A stretch of 10,062 nt of DNA from JAYFNU01 sp964460755 (GCA_964460755.1 CAYWQL010000039.1:1-10062); one strand, 5' to 3'. Positions 1 through 6,188 are shown, counted from the stretch's first letter. Notes: generated by a model not told the origin, from the letters alone. Numbers and translations are program-made.

Positions 1-5
1 ATTTT

Positions 6-48
6 GCCCTTATAGGGCTTGTGCAAACCACGCCTTTTAGGCGTGGTT
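6..48. repeat. Two tandem hairpins downstream of araA
   Basis: Two perfect inverted repeats sit side by side at the window edge. The first is GCCCT-TAT-AGGGC (6-18). The second is AACCACGCC-TTTTA-GGCGTGGTT (26-48), a 9-bp stem with a 5-base loop. They lie 14 bp past the araA stop codon. In the araA direction neither is followed by a good T-run inside the window: the larger stem is followed by TTGCACAAG and the smaller by AAAAT. They are therefore not a textbook terminator, although they could stabilise or end the araA mRNA. The arrangement also resembles the subterminal hairpins of small mobile elements, but nothing else in the window supports that. Confidence 0.55.
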
Positions 49-62
49 ATGATTATATTCAA

Positions 63-1535
63 TTAGTTCTTTAATTTCCAGGCAAGGTCTGCAACGAACA
101 GCTCCTGCTCAAACTTCGCGGGGTCGGTATCCTTTGTGATATGAACAAATTCGATATCCATTATTCTCGCCCAATCGCGCATCATTTCAGCGTCGCAGTC
201 AAAACTCAAAACGGTATGGTGCGCTCCGCCTGCAAGAATCCAGCACTCGGCGCCAACAGCGAGGTTGGGCGCGGGCTTCCACATAACGCGAGCCACGGGA
301 AGGTTCGGCATGGTCTGGGTGGGCTTTACGCATTCAATATCCTGAACGATAAGGCGAAGTCGTCCGCCCATATCAATAAGGCTTGCGACAATCGCCTTGC
401 CGGCCTTGCCCTCAAAGACAAGACGCGCGGGCGGCTGACGGTCGCCGATACCGAGCGGATGAACCTCAACGCGCGGCTTTCCCGCCGCAACAGAGGGACA
501 AACCTCAAGCATATGCGCGCCGAGGGAAATGCCGTTTTTGAGGTCGTAGGTGTAATCCTCCATAAATGCGCTTCCGCCGCCAAGTCCTTCGCCCATAGCC
601 TTCATTATTGCCGTCATCGCGGAAACCTTCCAGTCGCCCTCACCGCCGTAACCGTAGCCCTTCGCCATAAGGTCTTGACTTGCTATGCCGGGTAGCTGGT
701 CCATTCCGTAAAGGTCTTGGAATGTGTTCGAGAAGGCAAGACAGCCCTCTTGGTCGAGCATCTTCTTTATCGCGATTTCCTCGCGCGCCTGATAGCGAAC
801 GGTATCAAGGTCATCGGTCGCGAAATCATAATTCGCCTGATATTCCTTAAGCTGGGCGTCTACATCGGCGTCGGATACGGCGTTCATCTCCTCAACAAGG
901 GTTCCGACCGGCCATGTGTTAACCTGCCAGCCAAGCTTCTTTTGAATTTCGACCTTGTCGCCTTCGGTTACGGCGACCTCGCGCATATTGTCGCCGAAGC
1001 GCATAACCTTCATTGTTTTGCTGACGGCTACGCCAACGGCGGCGCGCATCCAGCGCCCTATTTTTTCCTGAACCTCTTCGTCCTTCCAATAGCCGACGAC
1101 AACCTTGCGGGCAAGGCGCATTCTCGCGCCGATAAAGCCGTGCTCACGGTCACCGTGGGCGCTCTGGTGAAGGTTCATATAGTCCATATCTATCGCTTCG
1201 TTGGGTATTGTTTCATTAAACTGTGTGTGGAAATGAAGCCACGGCTTTTGAAGAAGGTCAAGACCGTTTATCCACATTTTGGACGGCGAGAAGGTGTGGC
1301 AAAAGGTAACGATGCCCGCGCAGGAATCATCGAAATTGGCTTCCTTCATAAGCTTTGTTACGCCGTCGTTAGTTTTTATCGTGTCCTTGTAGATAATTTC
1401 GAACGGAAGCTTTCCGCTCGCGTTAAGTCCTTCGACTATCGCGCGGCTGTCCTTTTCGACTGTCGCAAGGGTTTCGGGTCCGTAAAGAAACTGACTTCCG
1501 ACCACGAACCAGAATTTAAACTGCTTGAAATCCAT
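63..1535 (-). CDS. araA: L-arabinose isomerase
   Basis: This cytosolic enzyme converts L-arabinose to L-ribulose, the first step of bacterial arabinose breakdown, and needs a divalent metal (usually Mn2+). The 490-residue length is normal for AraA. Family blocks are seen along the whole chain: FWFVVGSQFLYG near residues 8-19, HTQFN at 103-107, GYGYGGEGDWK at 293-303, FMEDYTY at 324-330, GAHMLEVCP at 339-347 and GGAHHT at 436-441. By hand alignment with the E. coli enzyme, the metal and catalytic residues are E299, E326, H341 and H440 (or H439). The ATG follows a GGAGG site (1543-1547 on the plus strand) with a 7-base spacer. The gene appears monocistronic within the window, and no araB or araD is visible. 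The leader carries an AraR-like operator, so control by arabinose is likely. A long antisense reading frame over the gene is a codon-bias shadow. Confidence 0.97.
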   Translation of the reverse strand: MDFKQFKFWFVVGSQFLYGPETLATVEKDSRAIVEGLNASGKLPFEIIYKDTIKTNDGVTKLMKEANFDDSCAGIVTFCHTFSPSKMWINGLDLLQKPWLHFHTQFNETIPNEAIDMDYMNLHQSAHGDREHGFIGARMRLARKVVVGYWKDEEVQEKIGRWMRAAVGVAVSKTMKVMRFGDNMREVAVTEGDKVEIQKKLGWQVNTWPVGTLVEEMNAVSDADVDAQLKEYQANYDFATDDLDTVRYQAREEIAIKKMLDQEGCLAFSNTFQDLYGMDQLPGIASQDLMAKGYGYGGEGDWKVSAMTAIMKAMGEGLGGGSAFMEDYTYDLKNGISLGAHMLEVCPSVAAGKPRVEVHPLGIGDRQPPARLVFEGKAGKAIVASLIDMGGRLRLIVQDIECVKPTQTMPNLPVARVMWKPAPNLAVGAECWILAGGAHHTVLSFDCDAEMMRDWARIMDIEFVHITKDTDPAKFEQELFVADLAWKLKN

Positions 1536-1585
1536 AAAAAATCCTCCATATGCTATTTAGCGCGTAATACGCAAAATTTTTGCCG

Positions 1586-1601
1586 AGTTGTACGGACAAG
1601 T
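1586..1601. promoter_or_regulatory. AraR-like operator in the araA leader
   Basis: Read on the minus strand this is ACTTGTCCGTACAACT. It matches the Bacillus AraR consensus ATTTGTACGTACAAAT at 13 of 16 positions and keeps the TTGT/ACAA arms and the CGTAC core. It lies about 40 bp downstream of the predicted transcription start of araA, where a bound repressor would block initiation or elongation. AraR (a GntR-type DNA-binding domain fused to a LacI-type sensor) releases DNA when arabinose binds. The match is by eye, and no araR gene is in the window. Confidence 0.6.
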
Positions 1602-1647
1602 TGCGCTATAAAAAATAACGGACTTATCACCGTATATCTACCTTAAT

Positions 1648-1676
1648 ATATTACTCTTGGGGATAGTACTTGTCAA
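1648..1676 (-). promoter_or_regulatory. Predicted sigma-A promoter of araA
   Basis: On the minus strand there is a perfect -35 box TTGACA (1671-1676), a 17-base spacer and a -10 box TAATAT (1648-1653; 4 of 6 matches to TATAAT). Transcription would start near 1640, giving a leader of roughly 105 bases before araA that contains the AraR-like operator and two further small palindromes. Confidence 0.6.
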
Positions 1677-1704
1677 TCGGTCGGCGGCATTTTCGTCTTT
1701 AGAT

Positions 1705-1750
1705 ACAATACAACTTTGGTGGATTTTGATTAATTGCACAATACAACTTT
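1705..1750. repeat. 13-bp direct repeat pair upstream of the araA promoter
   Basis: The sequence ACAATACAACTTT occurs at 1705-1717 and again at 1738-1750, exactly 33 bp start to start, about three helical turns. Both copies lie upstream of the araA -35 box, at about -65 to -110 from the predicted start. That placement suits a pair of activator or auxiliary regulator sites. The surrounding region 1677-1819 contains no gene that I can support. Confidence 0.45.
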
Positions 1751-1819
1751 TTTATCGAACTAATTTTGAAAACGGTCAAGCAAATTCCGCTTTCCCTTCA
1801 ACCTGCGAAAACAAAGCAT

Positions 1820-1999
1820 TCAGGATACAGTTGTATTTTCATCGCTGTCAAGGTGCATCTTTTCTTTCAAAATCGCGATTTCGCGTTCAGAATATTCCTT
1901 CGTTATCGCTCCGTTGTTCGCGAAAGTCAAAAGCATTTGTCTTTGTTTTTCGAAAAGCGCCTTATTTGCTGCCGCTTCTTTATCCTCGTTTTTTTCCAT
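1820..1999 (-). CDS. Small SHOCT-like charged protein (59 aa), function unknown
   Basis: A 59-codon gene starts with ATG at 1999 and stops with TGA at 1820-1822. An AGAGG ribosome-binding site (2009-2013) lies 9 bases ahead. It begins MEKNEDKEAAANKALFEKQ and is rich in Lys and Glu. The middle part, QMLLTFANNGAITKEYSERE, followed by ILKEKM, looks like a SHOCT-type motif: a hydrophobic helix, a Gly-x-Ile-Thr turn, then a second helix ending in Leu-Lys-x-Lys. It has no signal peptide or membrane segment. It starts 17 bp after the nitroreductase stop on the same strand, so the two are probably cotranscribed. Short SHOCT-like modules are usually oligomerisation or interaction modules, but no function can be assigned here. 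The family link is by eye only. Reading-frame integrity, ribosome-binding site and operon spacing support a real gene. Confidence 0.72.
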   Translation of the reverse strand: MEKNEDKEAAANKALFEKQRQMLLTFANNGAITKEYSEREIAILKEKMHLDSDENTTVS

Positions 2000-2016
2000 A
2001 ACCGTATACCTCTTAG

Positions 2017-2553
2017 CTATGTCTCGTCCGTCTTAAAGCCGTTAAACCACGCGCGGTCGGAAAACGACTTTTTAACCGCTCGCTTGCATTCCTCGTCGGC
2101 TGCGCCGATAGGCAAATAGCAGATAAGCGAATAATCGTCGGGAACGCCGAGGGCGTCAGCCATTTTTTTGCCTATCATATCGACATCGGTTATATGCCCT
2201 TGTATCCAACAGCTTTCGTATCCGAGCGCGACAGCGGCAAGAAGCATATTCTCAATCGCCGCCGAAAAGTCCTCGACGTTATAGCACCTGTCGCGATAGG
2301 CAATAATTTTTTGAGTCAAAACGCAAATCATTGCAGGGGCTGTCTCCCCAAGGGGCGGGTCGATAAGGCTTACGACCTTTTTCAAAACCTCGGGGTCATC
2401 AATAGCGATAAGGCTTGTCGTCTGCTTGTTGCAGCCCGACGGTGCGGCAAGCCCCGCCTCCATAATAGTCCTTAAATGCTCACGCGGAACAGGCGTCGGC
2501 TTATATTTTCCTCTGTAGCTTTTGCGCGCTTCTATCGCCTCTAAAACGTCCAT
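2017..2553 (-). CDS. Nitroreductase-family FMN-dependent oxidoreductase
   Basis: This is a 178-residue single-domain flavoprotein of the nitroreductase family, whose members use FMN and NAD(P)H to reduce nitro groups, quinones, flavins or other acceptors. The actual substrate cannot be inferred. Family marks are the N-terminal LEAIEARKSYR (4-14, FMN phosphate contact), APSGCNKQ at 37-44 (FMN binding), a central helix AAIENMLLAAVALG at 98-111 followed by YESCWIQG at 112-119, and LPIGAADEE near 147-155. The length is typical of the short clostridial members, and the protein has no signal peptide, so it is cytosolic. ATG at 2553 follows AGGAG (2560-2564 on the plus strand) with a 6-base spacer. 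It has its own extended -10 promoter and heads a two-gene unit with the SHOCT-like miniprotein. It has no evident biochemical link to the sugar genes. Confidence 0.88.
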   Translation of the reverse strand: MDVLEAIEARKSYRGKYKPTPVPREHLRTIMEAGLAAPSGCNKQTTSLIAIDDPEVLKKVVSLIDPPLGETAPAMICVLTQKIIAYRDRCYNVEDFSAAIENMLLAAVALGYESCWIQGHITDVDMIGKKMADALGVPDDYSLICYLPIGAADEECKRAVKKSFSDRAWFNGFKTDET

Positions 2554-2594
2554 ATTTTTCTCCTGAAATGTTGATTTTATATGCGTTTTTTTAC

Positions 2595-2623
2595 ATTATA
2601 CCAGACCTTAATAACAAAATAAA
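2595..2623 (-). promoter_or_regulatory. Extended -10 promoter of the nitroreductase gene
   Basis: The minus strand reads TGGTATAAT (2595-2603 on the plus strand), a perfect TATAAT with a TGn extension. The -35 position at 17 bases (2618-2623) is only TTTATT. A strong extended -10 can compensate for a weak -35. The site lies about 40 bp upstream of the start codon and diverges from the promoter of the plus-strand glycosidase. Confidence 0.6.
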
Positions 2624-2651
2624 ACCTATAATAAAATTTTCATTTGCCCCC

Positions 2652-2680
2652 TTGTAAGCCCCACGGCAATTTGCTATGCT
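2652..2680 (+). promoter_or_regulatory. Predicted promoter of the GH5-like glycosidase
   Basis: The likely elements are TTGTAA (2652-2657), a 17-base spacer and TATGCT (2675-2680), with TGC directly before the -10 as an extended -10. An alternative -10, TATACT at 2681-2686, matches the consensus better but lacks a suitable -35. Transcription would start near 2687, just ahead of the GGAGG site at 2706-2710. About 28 bp separate this -35 from that of the divergent nitroreductase promoter, so one regulator could influence both. Confidence 0.45.
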
Positions 2681-2715
2681 TATACTTATCAATTAATAAT
2701 ACCTTGGAGGATTTT

Positions 2716-3744
2716 ATGAAGCGCTTTGTTGGCTACGAAAAAGGAATTAACCTCGGCGGCTGGCTGTCGCAGAGCAGTCTTGAAAAGGAACACCTTGATA
2801 CCTTCATAACCGAAAAAGACATCGAAAAGGTCGCCTCCTTCGGACTTGACCACCTTCGTCTACCCGTGGATTATATGCTTATTCAAACCGAGGACGGCGA
2901 GCTTATCGAAGAAAACTTTCGCTATATTGACAACTGCATTGAGTGGTGTAAAAAGCGCGGGATTAATATGATACTCGACCTTCACAAGACGAAGGGCTTT
3001 TCCTTCGACGCCGAGGACGAATACAACTCGTTTTTTTCAAGCGAAGCGCTCCAAGACCGCTTTGTTGAGCTTTGGGACGTACTCTCGAAGCGTTATGGAA
3101 AGTACAGTGACTTTGTGTCCTTTGAGCTTCTTAACGAAATTCTTGACAAAGAATTGAGCGACGTTTGGAACGGTATCGCAAAAAGAGCGGTCGAAGCTAT
3201 AAGGAAAAACGCGCCTACGGTGAATATCCTAATCGGAAGCTACTGGAACAACAGCGTCTTTTCGGTTTATGCGCTTGACGAACCGTACGACGAGCATATA
3301 ATATACAACTTTCATTGCTACGAGCCGCTCGTTTTCACACACCAGTCGGCGTACTGGGTAAAGGGAATGCCTCTTGACTTCAAGCTTACCTATCCGAAAA
3401 CCTATGCGGAATACAAAGAAAAGTCCGCCGAGGTTCTTCCCGACGTCAACAACACGCTTTATGATATGGTTCCTCTAAAGGATATGGACGCCGCCTTCTT
3501 CGAAGCAATTATGAAGGACGCGATAAAAGTCGCGGAAGAACGAAAGGTCGCCCTTTATTGCGGCGAATACGGCGTTATCGACCGCGCCGACCTTCCGTCA
3601 ACCCTCAACTGGTATCGCGATATAAACGCCACCTTCAAAAAATATGGCATCGGACGCGCGGCGTGGACCTATAAGAGCAAGGACTTCGGTCTTACCGACG
3701 AGCATTTCGCACCCATTCTCGACGAAATCGTAAAGCATCTTTAA
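2716..3744 (+). CDS. Cytosolic GH5-like glycoside hydrolase
   Basis: This is a 342-residue retaining beta-glycosidase of the (beta/alpha)8 GH5 type. Marks in order are GINLGGWL (10-17), HLRLPVDY (46-53), MILDLHKTKG (85-94), FELLNE (136-141, E141 as acid/base), YNFHCYEPLVFTHQ (197-210, with the conserved His and Tyr), YCGEYG (281-286, E284 as nucleophile) and AAWTYKSKDFG (315-325). The chosen ATG at 2716 has GGAGG five bases upstream. A longer in-frame start at 2644 lies upstream of the predicted promoter and has no good ribosome-binding site. The protein has no signal peptide, cellulose-binding module or dockerin, so it should act inside the cell, probably on short imported beta-linked oligosaccharides such as glucans or xylan fragments, rather than on polymers. 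The subfamily and exact substrate are not assigned. It is the only plus-strand gene and is monocistronic between its promoter and a strong terminator. Confidence 0.88.
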   Translation: MKRFVGYEKGINLGGWLSQSSLEKEHLDTFITEKDIEKVASFGLDHLRLPVDYMLIQTEDGELIEENFRYIDNCIEWCKKRGINMILDLHKTKGFSFDAEDEYNSFFSSEALQDRFVELWDVLSKRYGKYSDFVSFELLNEILDKELSDVWNGIAKRAVEAIRKNAPTVNILIGSYWNNSVFSVYALDEPYDEHIIYNFHCYEPLVFTHQSAYWVKGMPLDFKLTYPKTYAEYKEKSAEVLPDVNNTLYDMVPLKDMDAAFFEAIMKDAIKVAEERKVALYCGEYGVIDRADLPSTLNWYRDINATFKKYGIGRAAWTYKSKDFGLTDEHFAPILDEIVKHL

Positions 3745-3757
3745 TCGAAAAAACGGC

Positions 3758-3793
3758 AAGGGCGACAGCGTAACGCTGTCGCCCTTTTTGTTT
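3758..3793 (+). terminator. Rho-independent terminator shared by convergent genes
   Basis: An 11-bp perfect stem (GGGCGACAGCG at 3760-3770, CGCTGTCGCCC at 3774-3784) with a TAA loop is followed by TTTTTGTTTT. It starts 13 bp after the glycosidase stop. In the minus direction the stem is followed by TTGCCGTTTTTT, so it probably also ends the convergent kinase transcript, whose stop codon is only about 15 bp away. Confidence 0.93.
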
Positions 3794-3799
3794 TCACTT

Positions 3800-4750
3800 T
3801 TATTCAAGCTCGTCTATCGTCGGCAATGAGGGTATCGCGCCGCGCCTGCCAACGCAGAACCCCGCGACCGCGTTCGCGAATTCCAAAGCCCCAAAAAGCT
3901 CGTCTTTGGAATAGGCTTCTATCGGCTTCTCGTTCCTTATGAGCTTATATAAAAAGCCGCCCCAAAATGCGTCGCCCGCACCCGTCGTGTCAACCGCCCT
4001 TTTTGCCTTAGCCTCGCTTTTCGCTCCCGCCGAGCTCGTCGCGGCGACGGCTCCGTCCTTACCGAGAGTGACAACGGCGCATTTACAGCCAATACGAAGC
4101 AGCTCGTCGAAAGCTTTTTCCGGCTCGGCGAAGCCCGTGACAAGCTTTGTTTCCTCGTCGCTTATTTTTATTATATCGACAAGCGGCAGGACGCTTTTAA
4201 TGCGTTTTTTCGCCTCGTCCTCGCTTTTCCAGAGTGGGGCGCGAAAGTTCGGGTCAAAGGATATAACCGCGCCCGCCGCCTTCGCGCGCTTCGCCGCAAA
4301 AACCGTCGCCGAACGGGAGGGCTCGTCGGTCAGAGAAAGCGAACCGAAATGAAAAATGCGGCAGCTTTTCAAAAGGCTTTCGTCCACTTCGCTTGTTTTA
4401 AGAGCGGTATCCGCGCCCGGCTTTCTTGCGAAGGAAAACTCCCTTTCTCCGTTTTCACTAAGCGAAACGAAAGCAAGGGTTGTAAACACGTCCTTCGAAA
4501 TAACAAGACCGCTTGTGTTAACACCCACGTCATCAAGGGTCGCCTTTAAAAAGCGCCCGTGCATATCGTCACCAACCTTGCCTATAAAAGCGGTATTAAG
4601 CAAAAGCTTTTTCGCCGCACAGGCGACGTTCGCGACAGCGCCGCCCGCGTTTTGCTCAAAAAGATGTCCGCCGTCCTTGGACAAGCCGCTTTCGGTAAAG
4701 TCAATAAGCAGCTCGCCGAGCGTTACTATATCAAACTCTTTTTCTGTCAT
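3800..4750 (-). CDS. PfkB-family sugar kinase, fructokinase-like
   Basis: This 316-residue cytosolic kinase of the ribokinase/PfkB superfamily transfers phosphate from ATP to a sugar hydroxyl. Signatures are LGELLIDF (11-18), the N-terminal PfkB motif around NAGGAVANVACAAKKL (34-49) and IGKVGDDMHG (56-65), FDPNFR (165-170), KISDEE (195-200), VVTLGKDGA (226-234) and the C-terminal motif DTTGAGDAFWGGF (254-266), with D260 as catalytic base. Overall it is closest to bacterial fructokinases, but PfkB specificity is hard to read from sequence, and other ketoses remain possible. The start is ATG at 4750, with GGAGG (4758-4762) seven bases away. An in-frame ATG at 4768 would place this ribosome-binding site inside the gene. 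It is transcribed alone from its own promoter, immediately downstream of xylA. That suggests a job with the sugars handled there, since XylA enzymes also interconvert glucose and fructose. Confidence 0.9.
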   Translation of the reverse strand: MTEKEFDIVTLGELLIDFTESGLSKDGGHLFEQNAGGAVANVACAAKKLLLNTAFIGKVGDDMHGRFLKATLDDVGVNTSGLVISKDVFTTLAFVSLSENGEREFSFARKPGADTALKTSEVDESLLKSCRIFHFGSLSLTDEPSRSATVFAAKRAKAAGAVISFDPNFRAPLWKSEDEAKKRIKSVLPLVDIIKISDEETKLVTGFAEPEKAFDELLRIGCKCAVVTLGKDGAVAATSSAGAKSEAKAKRAVDTTGAGDAFWGGFLYKLIRNEKPIEAYSKDELFGALEFANAVAGFCVGRRGAIPSLPTIDELE

Positions 4751-4782
4751 TTCGTTTCCTCCGCGCAATTTCTGTTGTGAAA

Positions 4783-4811
4783 ATTATAGCATACTTGTCT
4801 TCACGAAAAAA
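4783..4811 (-). promoter_or_regulatory. Extended -10 promoter of the PfkB kinase gene
   Basis: The minus strand shows TGCTATAAT (4783-4791 on the plus strand), a perfect -10 with a TGn extension, 33 bp upstream of the start codon. Exactly 17 bases further upstream, the -35 position is TTTTTT (4806-4811), which is also the T-run of the xylA terminator. The kinase can therefore be transcribed independently of the transporter-xylA operon. Confidence 0.65.
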
Positions 4812-4833
4812 GACGACAGCCTTTGCCGTCGTC
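4806..4833 (-). terminator. Rho-independent terminator of the chvE-mmsAB-xylA operon
   Basis: On the minus strand the stem GACGACGG/CTGTCGTC (one G-T wobble, a further possible C-G pair, 4-base loop) is followed at once by six T residues (4806-4811). It lies about 35 bp after the xylA stop codon and separates xylA from the kinase gene. Confidence 0.88.
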
Positions 4834-4868
4834 CCTTTTCAAATATGGTTTCAAAGAAAATAAGCTTA

Positions 4869-6188
4869 TTATTTTTCAAGAATATATTGGTTTAATACCG
4901 CTTCAAGATATTCCTGACGTCCCGATTCGTTCGGGGTTGTGCCGTGAACCATAGCGTATGCCTCAAGCTCCTTAAAGCCGACGCGGCCCGAAACGATGTC
5001 CTTGCCTATGCCCTCGGTATAGCTCTTATATCGGTTGAGCTTAAAGTCCTCGAAGACCTTGTCCTCGATAAGCTTTGCCGCAACCCTCAGTCCCTTCGCG
5101 AAGGCGTCCATTCCCGCAATATATGAAAGGAAAAGGTCGTCCTCCTTAAAGGAGCCGCGCCGAACCTTGGCGTCAAAGTTAAGTCCGCCCGTGGTAAACC
5201 CGCCCGCCTTAAGTATCTCGTACATAGCAAGTGTTGTATCATACACGTTCGTCGGGAACTGGTCGGTGTCCCAACCGAGCATCGGGTCGCCCGTATTGGC
5301 GTCGACACTCGCGAAAACTCCGTTTATACGCGCCATATTCAGCTCATGCTGGAAGGTATGCGCCGCGAGAGTCGCGTGGTTCGCCTCAATGTTGATTTTG
5401 AAATGCTTTTCGAGGTTGTATTTGCGTAAAAACGCAAGCACGGTCGCCGTATCGAAATCGTATTGATGCTTGGTGGGCTCCTTGGGCTTCGGCTCGATAA
5501 GAAATTGGCCGTTAAAGCCGATTTCCTTCGCGTAGTCAACCGCCATTTGCATAAGACGCGCCATATTGTCAAGCTCAAGCTCTGTGTCGGTGTTGAGAAG
5601 GGTTTCATAACCCTCTCTTCCTCCCCAGAAGACGTAGTTCACACCGCCGAGCTTTTTAGTAACCTCGATAGCTTTTTTAATCTGTGCCGCGGCATATGCG
5701 AAAACCGTCGCGTTGCAGGAGGTCGAAGCGCCGTGGACGAACCTGTCGTCGCCGAAGCAATTTGACGTTCCCCACAGGCATTTTATGCCCGTACGAGCCA
5801 TCTCTTTTTCGATAAGAGCGACAACCTCGTCGAGGGTGTTGTTCGTTTCAAGAAGGTTTTGCCTTCTCGGCGCGAGGTCTGCGTCATGGAAACAGAAATA
5901 CTCTATTCCCAACTTCTCCATAAATTCAAACGCCGCATAAACTCGCTCCTTCGCGCGGACAAGGTCGTCGGTCGCCTTCTCGTCCCACGGGCGGAAGATA
6001 GTCACGCCGCCGAACGGGTCGGTTCCGCGATAGGTGAAGGTGTGCCACCACGACATTGCGAAGCGAAGCTGTTCCTTCATCGGTTTTCCCGCGACAACCT
6101 CGTCGGGATTATAGTACTTAAACGAAAACGGGTTATTGCTGTTCGCGCCCTCGTACTTAATTTTGTCTATGCCTTCAAAGTATGCCAT
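4869..6188 (-). CDS. xylA: Xylose isomerase
   Basis: This enzyme converts D-xylose to D-xylulose in the cytosol (and glucose to fructose less efficiently), using two divalent metals. The 439-residue length and N-terminal extension mark the class II type found in Clostridia and Thermotoga. The active site is complete: catalytic H101 and D104 in FHDADLAPR (100-108), E232 and K234 in IEPKPKEPTKHQYD (231-244), and metal ligands E268 and H271 (NIEANHA), D296, D307 and D309 (WDTDQFP), and D339 (NFDAK). WWHTF (47-51) and FWGGREGYE (187-195) are also family blocks. ATG at 6188 follows AAGGG with a 7-base spacer and lies 17 bp after the mmsB stop, so xylA is the last gene of the transporter operon. 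This coupling points to xylose as one substrate of the transporter. No xylB is adjacent. The neighbouring kinase is PfkB-type rather than FGGY-type. Confidence 0.98.
   Translation of the reverse strand: MAYFEGIDKIKYEGANSNNPFSFKYYNPDEVVAGKPMKEQLRFAMSWWHTFTYRGTDPFGGVTIFRPWDEKATDDLVRAKERVYAAFEFMEKLGIEYFCFHDADLAPRRQNLLETNNTLDEVVALIEKEMARTGIKCLWGTSNCFGDDRFVHGASTSCNATVFAYAAAQIKKAIEVTKKLGGVNYVFWGGREGYETLLNTDTELELDNMARLMQMAVDYAKEIGFNGQFLIEPKPKEPTKHQYDFDTATVLAFLRKYNLEKHFKINIEANHATLAAHTFQHELNMARINGVFASVDANTGDPMLGWDTDQFPTNVYDTTLAMYEILKAGGFTTGGLNFDAKVRRGSFKEDDLFLSYIAGMDAFAKGLRVAAKLIEDKVFEDFKLNRYKSYTEGIGKDIVSGRVGFKELEAYAMVHGTTPNESGRQEYLEAVLNQYILEK

Noticed and set aside
717..1646. A 309-codon open frame on the plus strand opposite araA
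   Set aside because: It lies antisense to a certain araA gene and has no ribosome-binding site or recognisable domain. Such shadows arise because the real genes avoid codons whose complements are stops.
1767..1780. A cre-like site (TGAAAACGGTCAAG) for CcpA
   Set aside because: It fits about 12 of 14 positions of the loose consensus, but the conserved right end (CA) is wrong and the site lies about 125 bp upstream of the araA start. It is too weak to annotate.
1825..1836. The palindrome ATACAGTTGTAT as a separate operator
   Set aside because: It lies inside the C-terminal codons of the miniprotein gene, far from any start, so it may be chance. It is mentioned only in connection with the direct repeats.
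1657..2119. Two plus-strand open frames of 114 and 117 codons in the araA-nitroreductase interval
   Set aside because: They overlap the araA promoter, the minus-strand miniprotein gene and the nitroreductase end. Their translations show no domain and no ribosome-binding site. The minus-strand gene explains the coding signal better.
2644..2715. A 24-residue N-terminal extension of the GH5-like protein as a signal peptide
   Set aside because: The extension lacks the Lys/Arg-hydrophobic-cleavage pattern, has no ribosome-binding site and overlaps the predicted promoter. GGAGG in front of 2716 decides the start.
4751..4768. ATG at 4768 as the start of the PfkB kinase
   Set aside because: The six extra codons contain the GGAGG ribosome-binding site itself, so the next ATG at 4750 is the real start.
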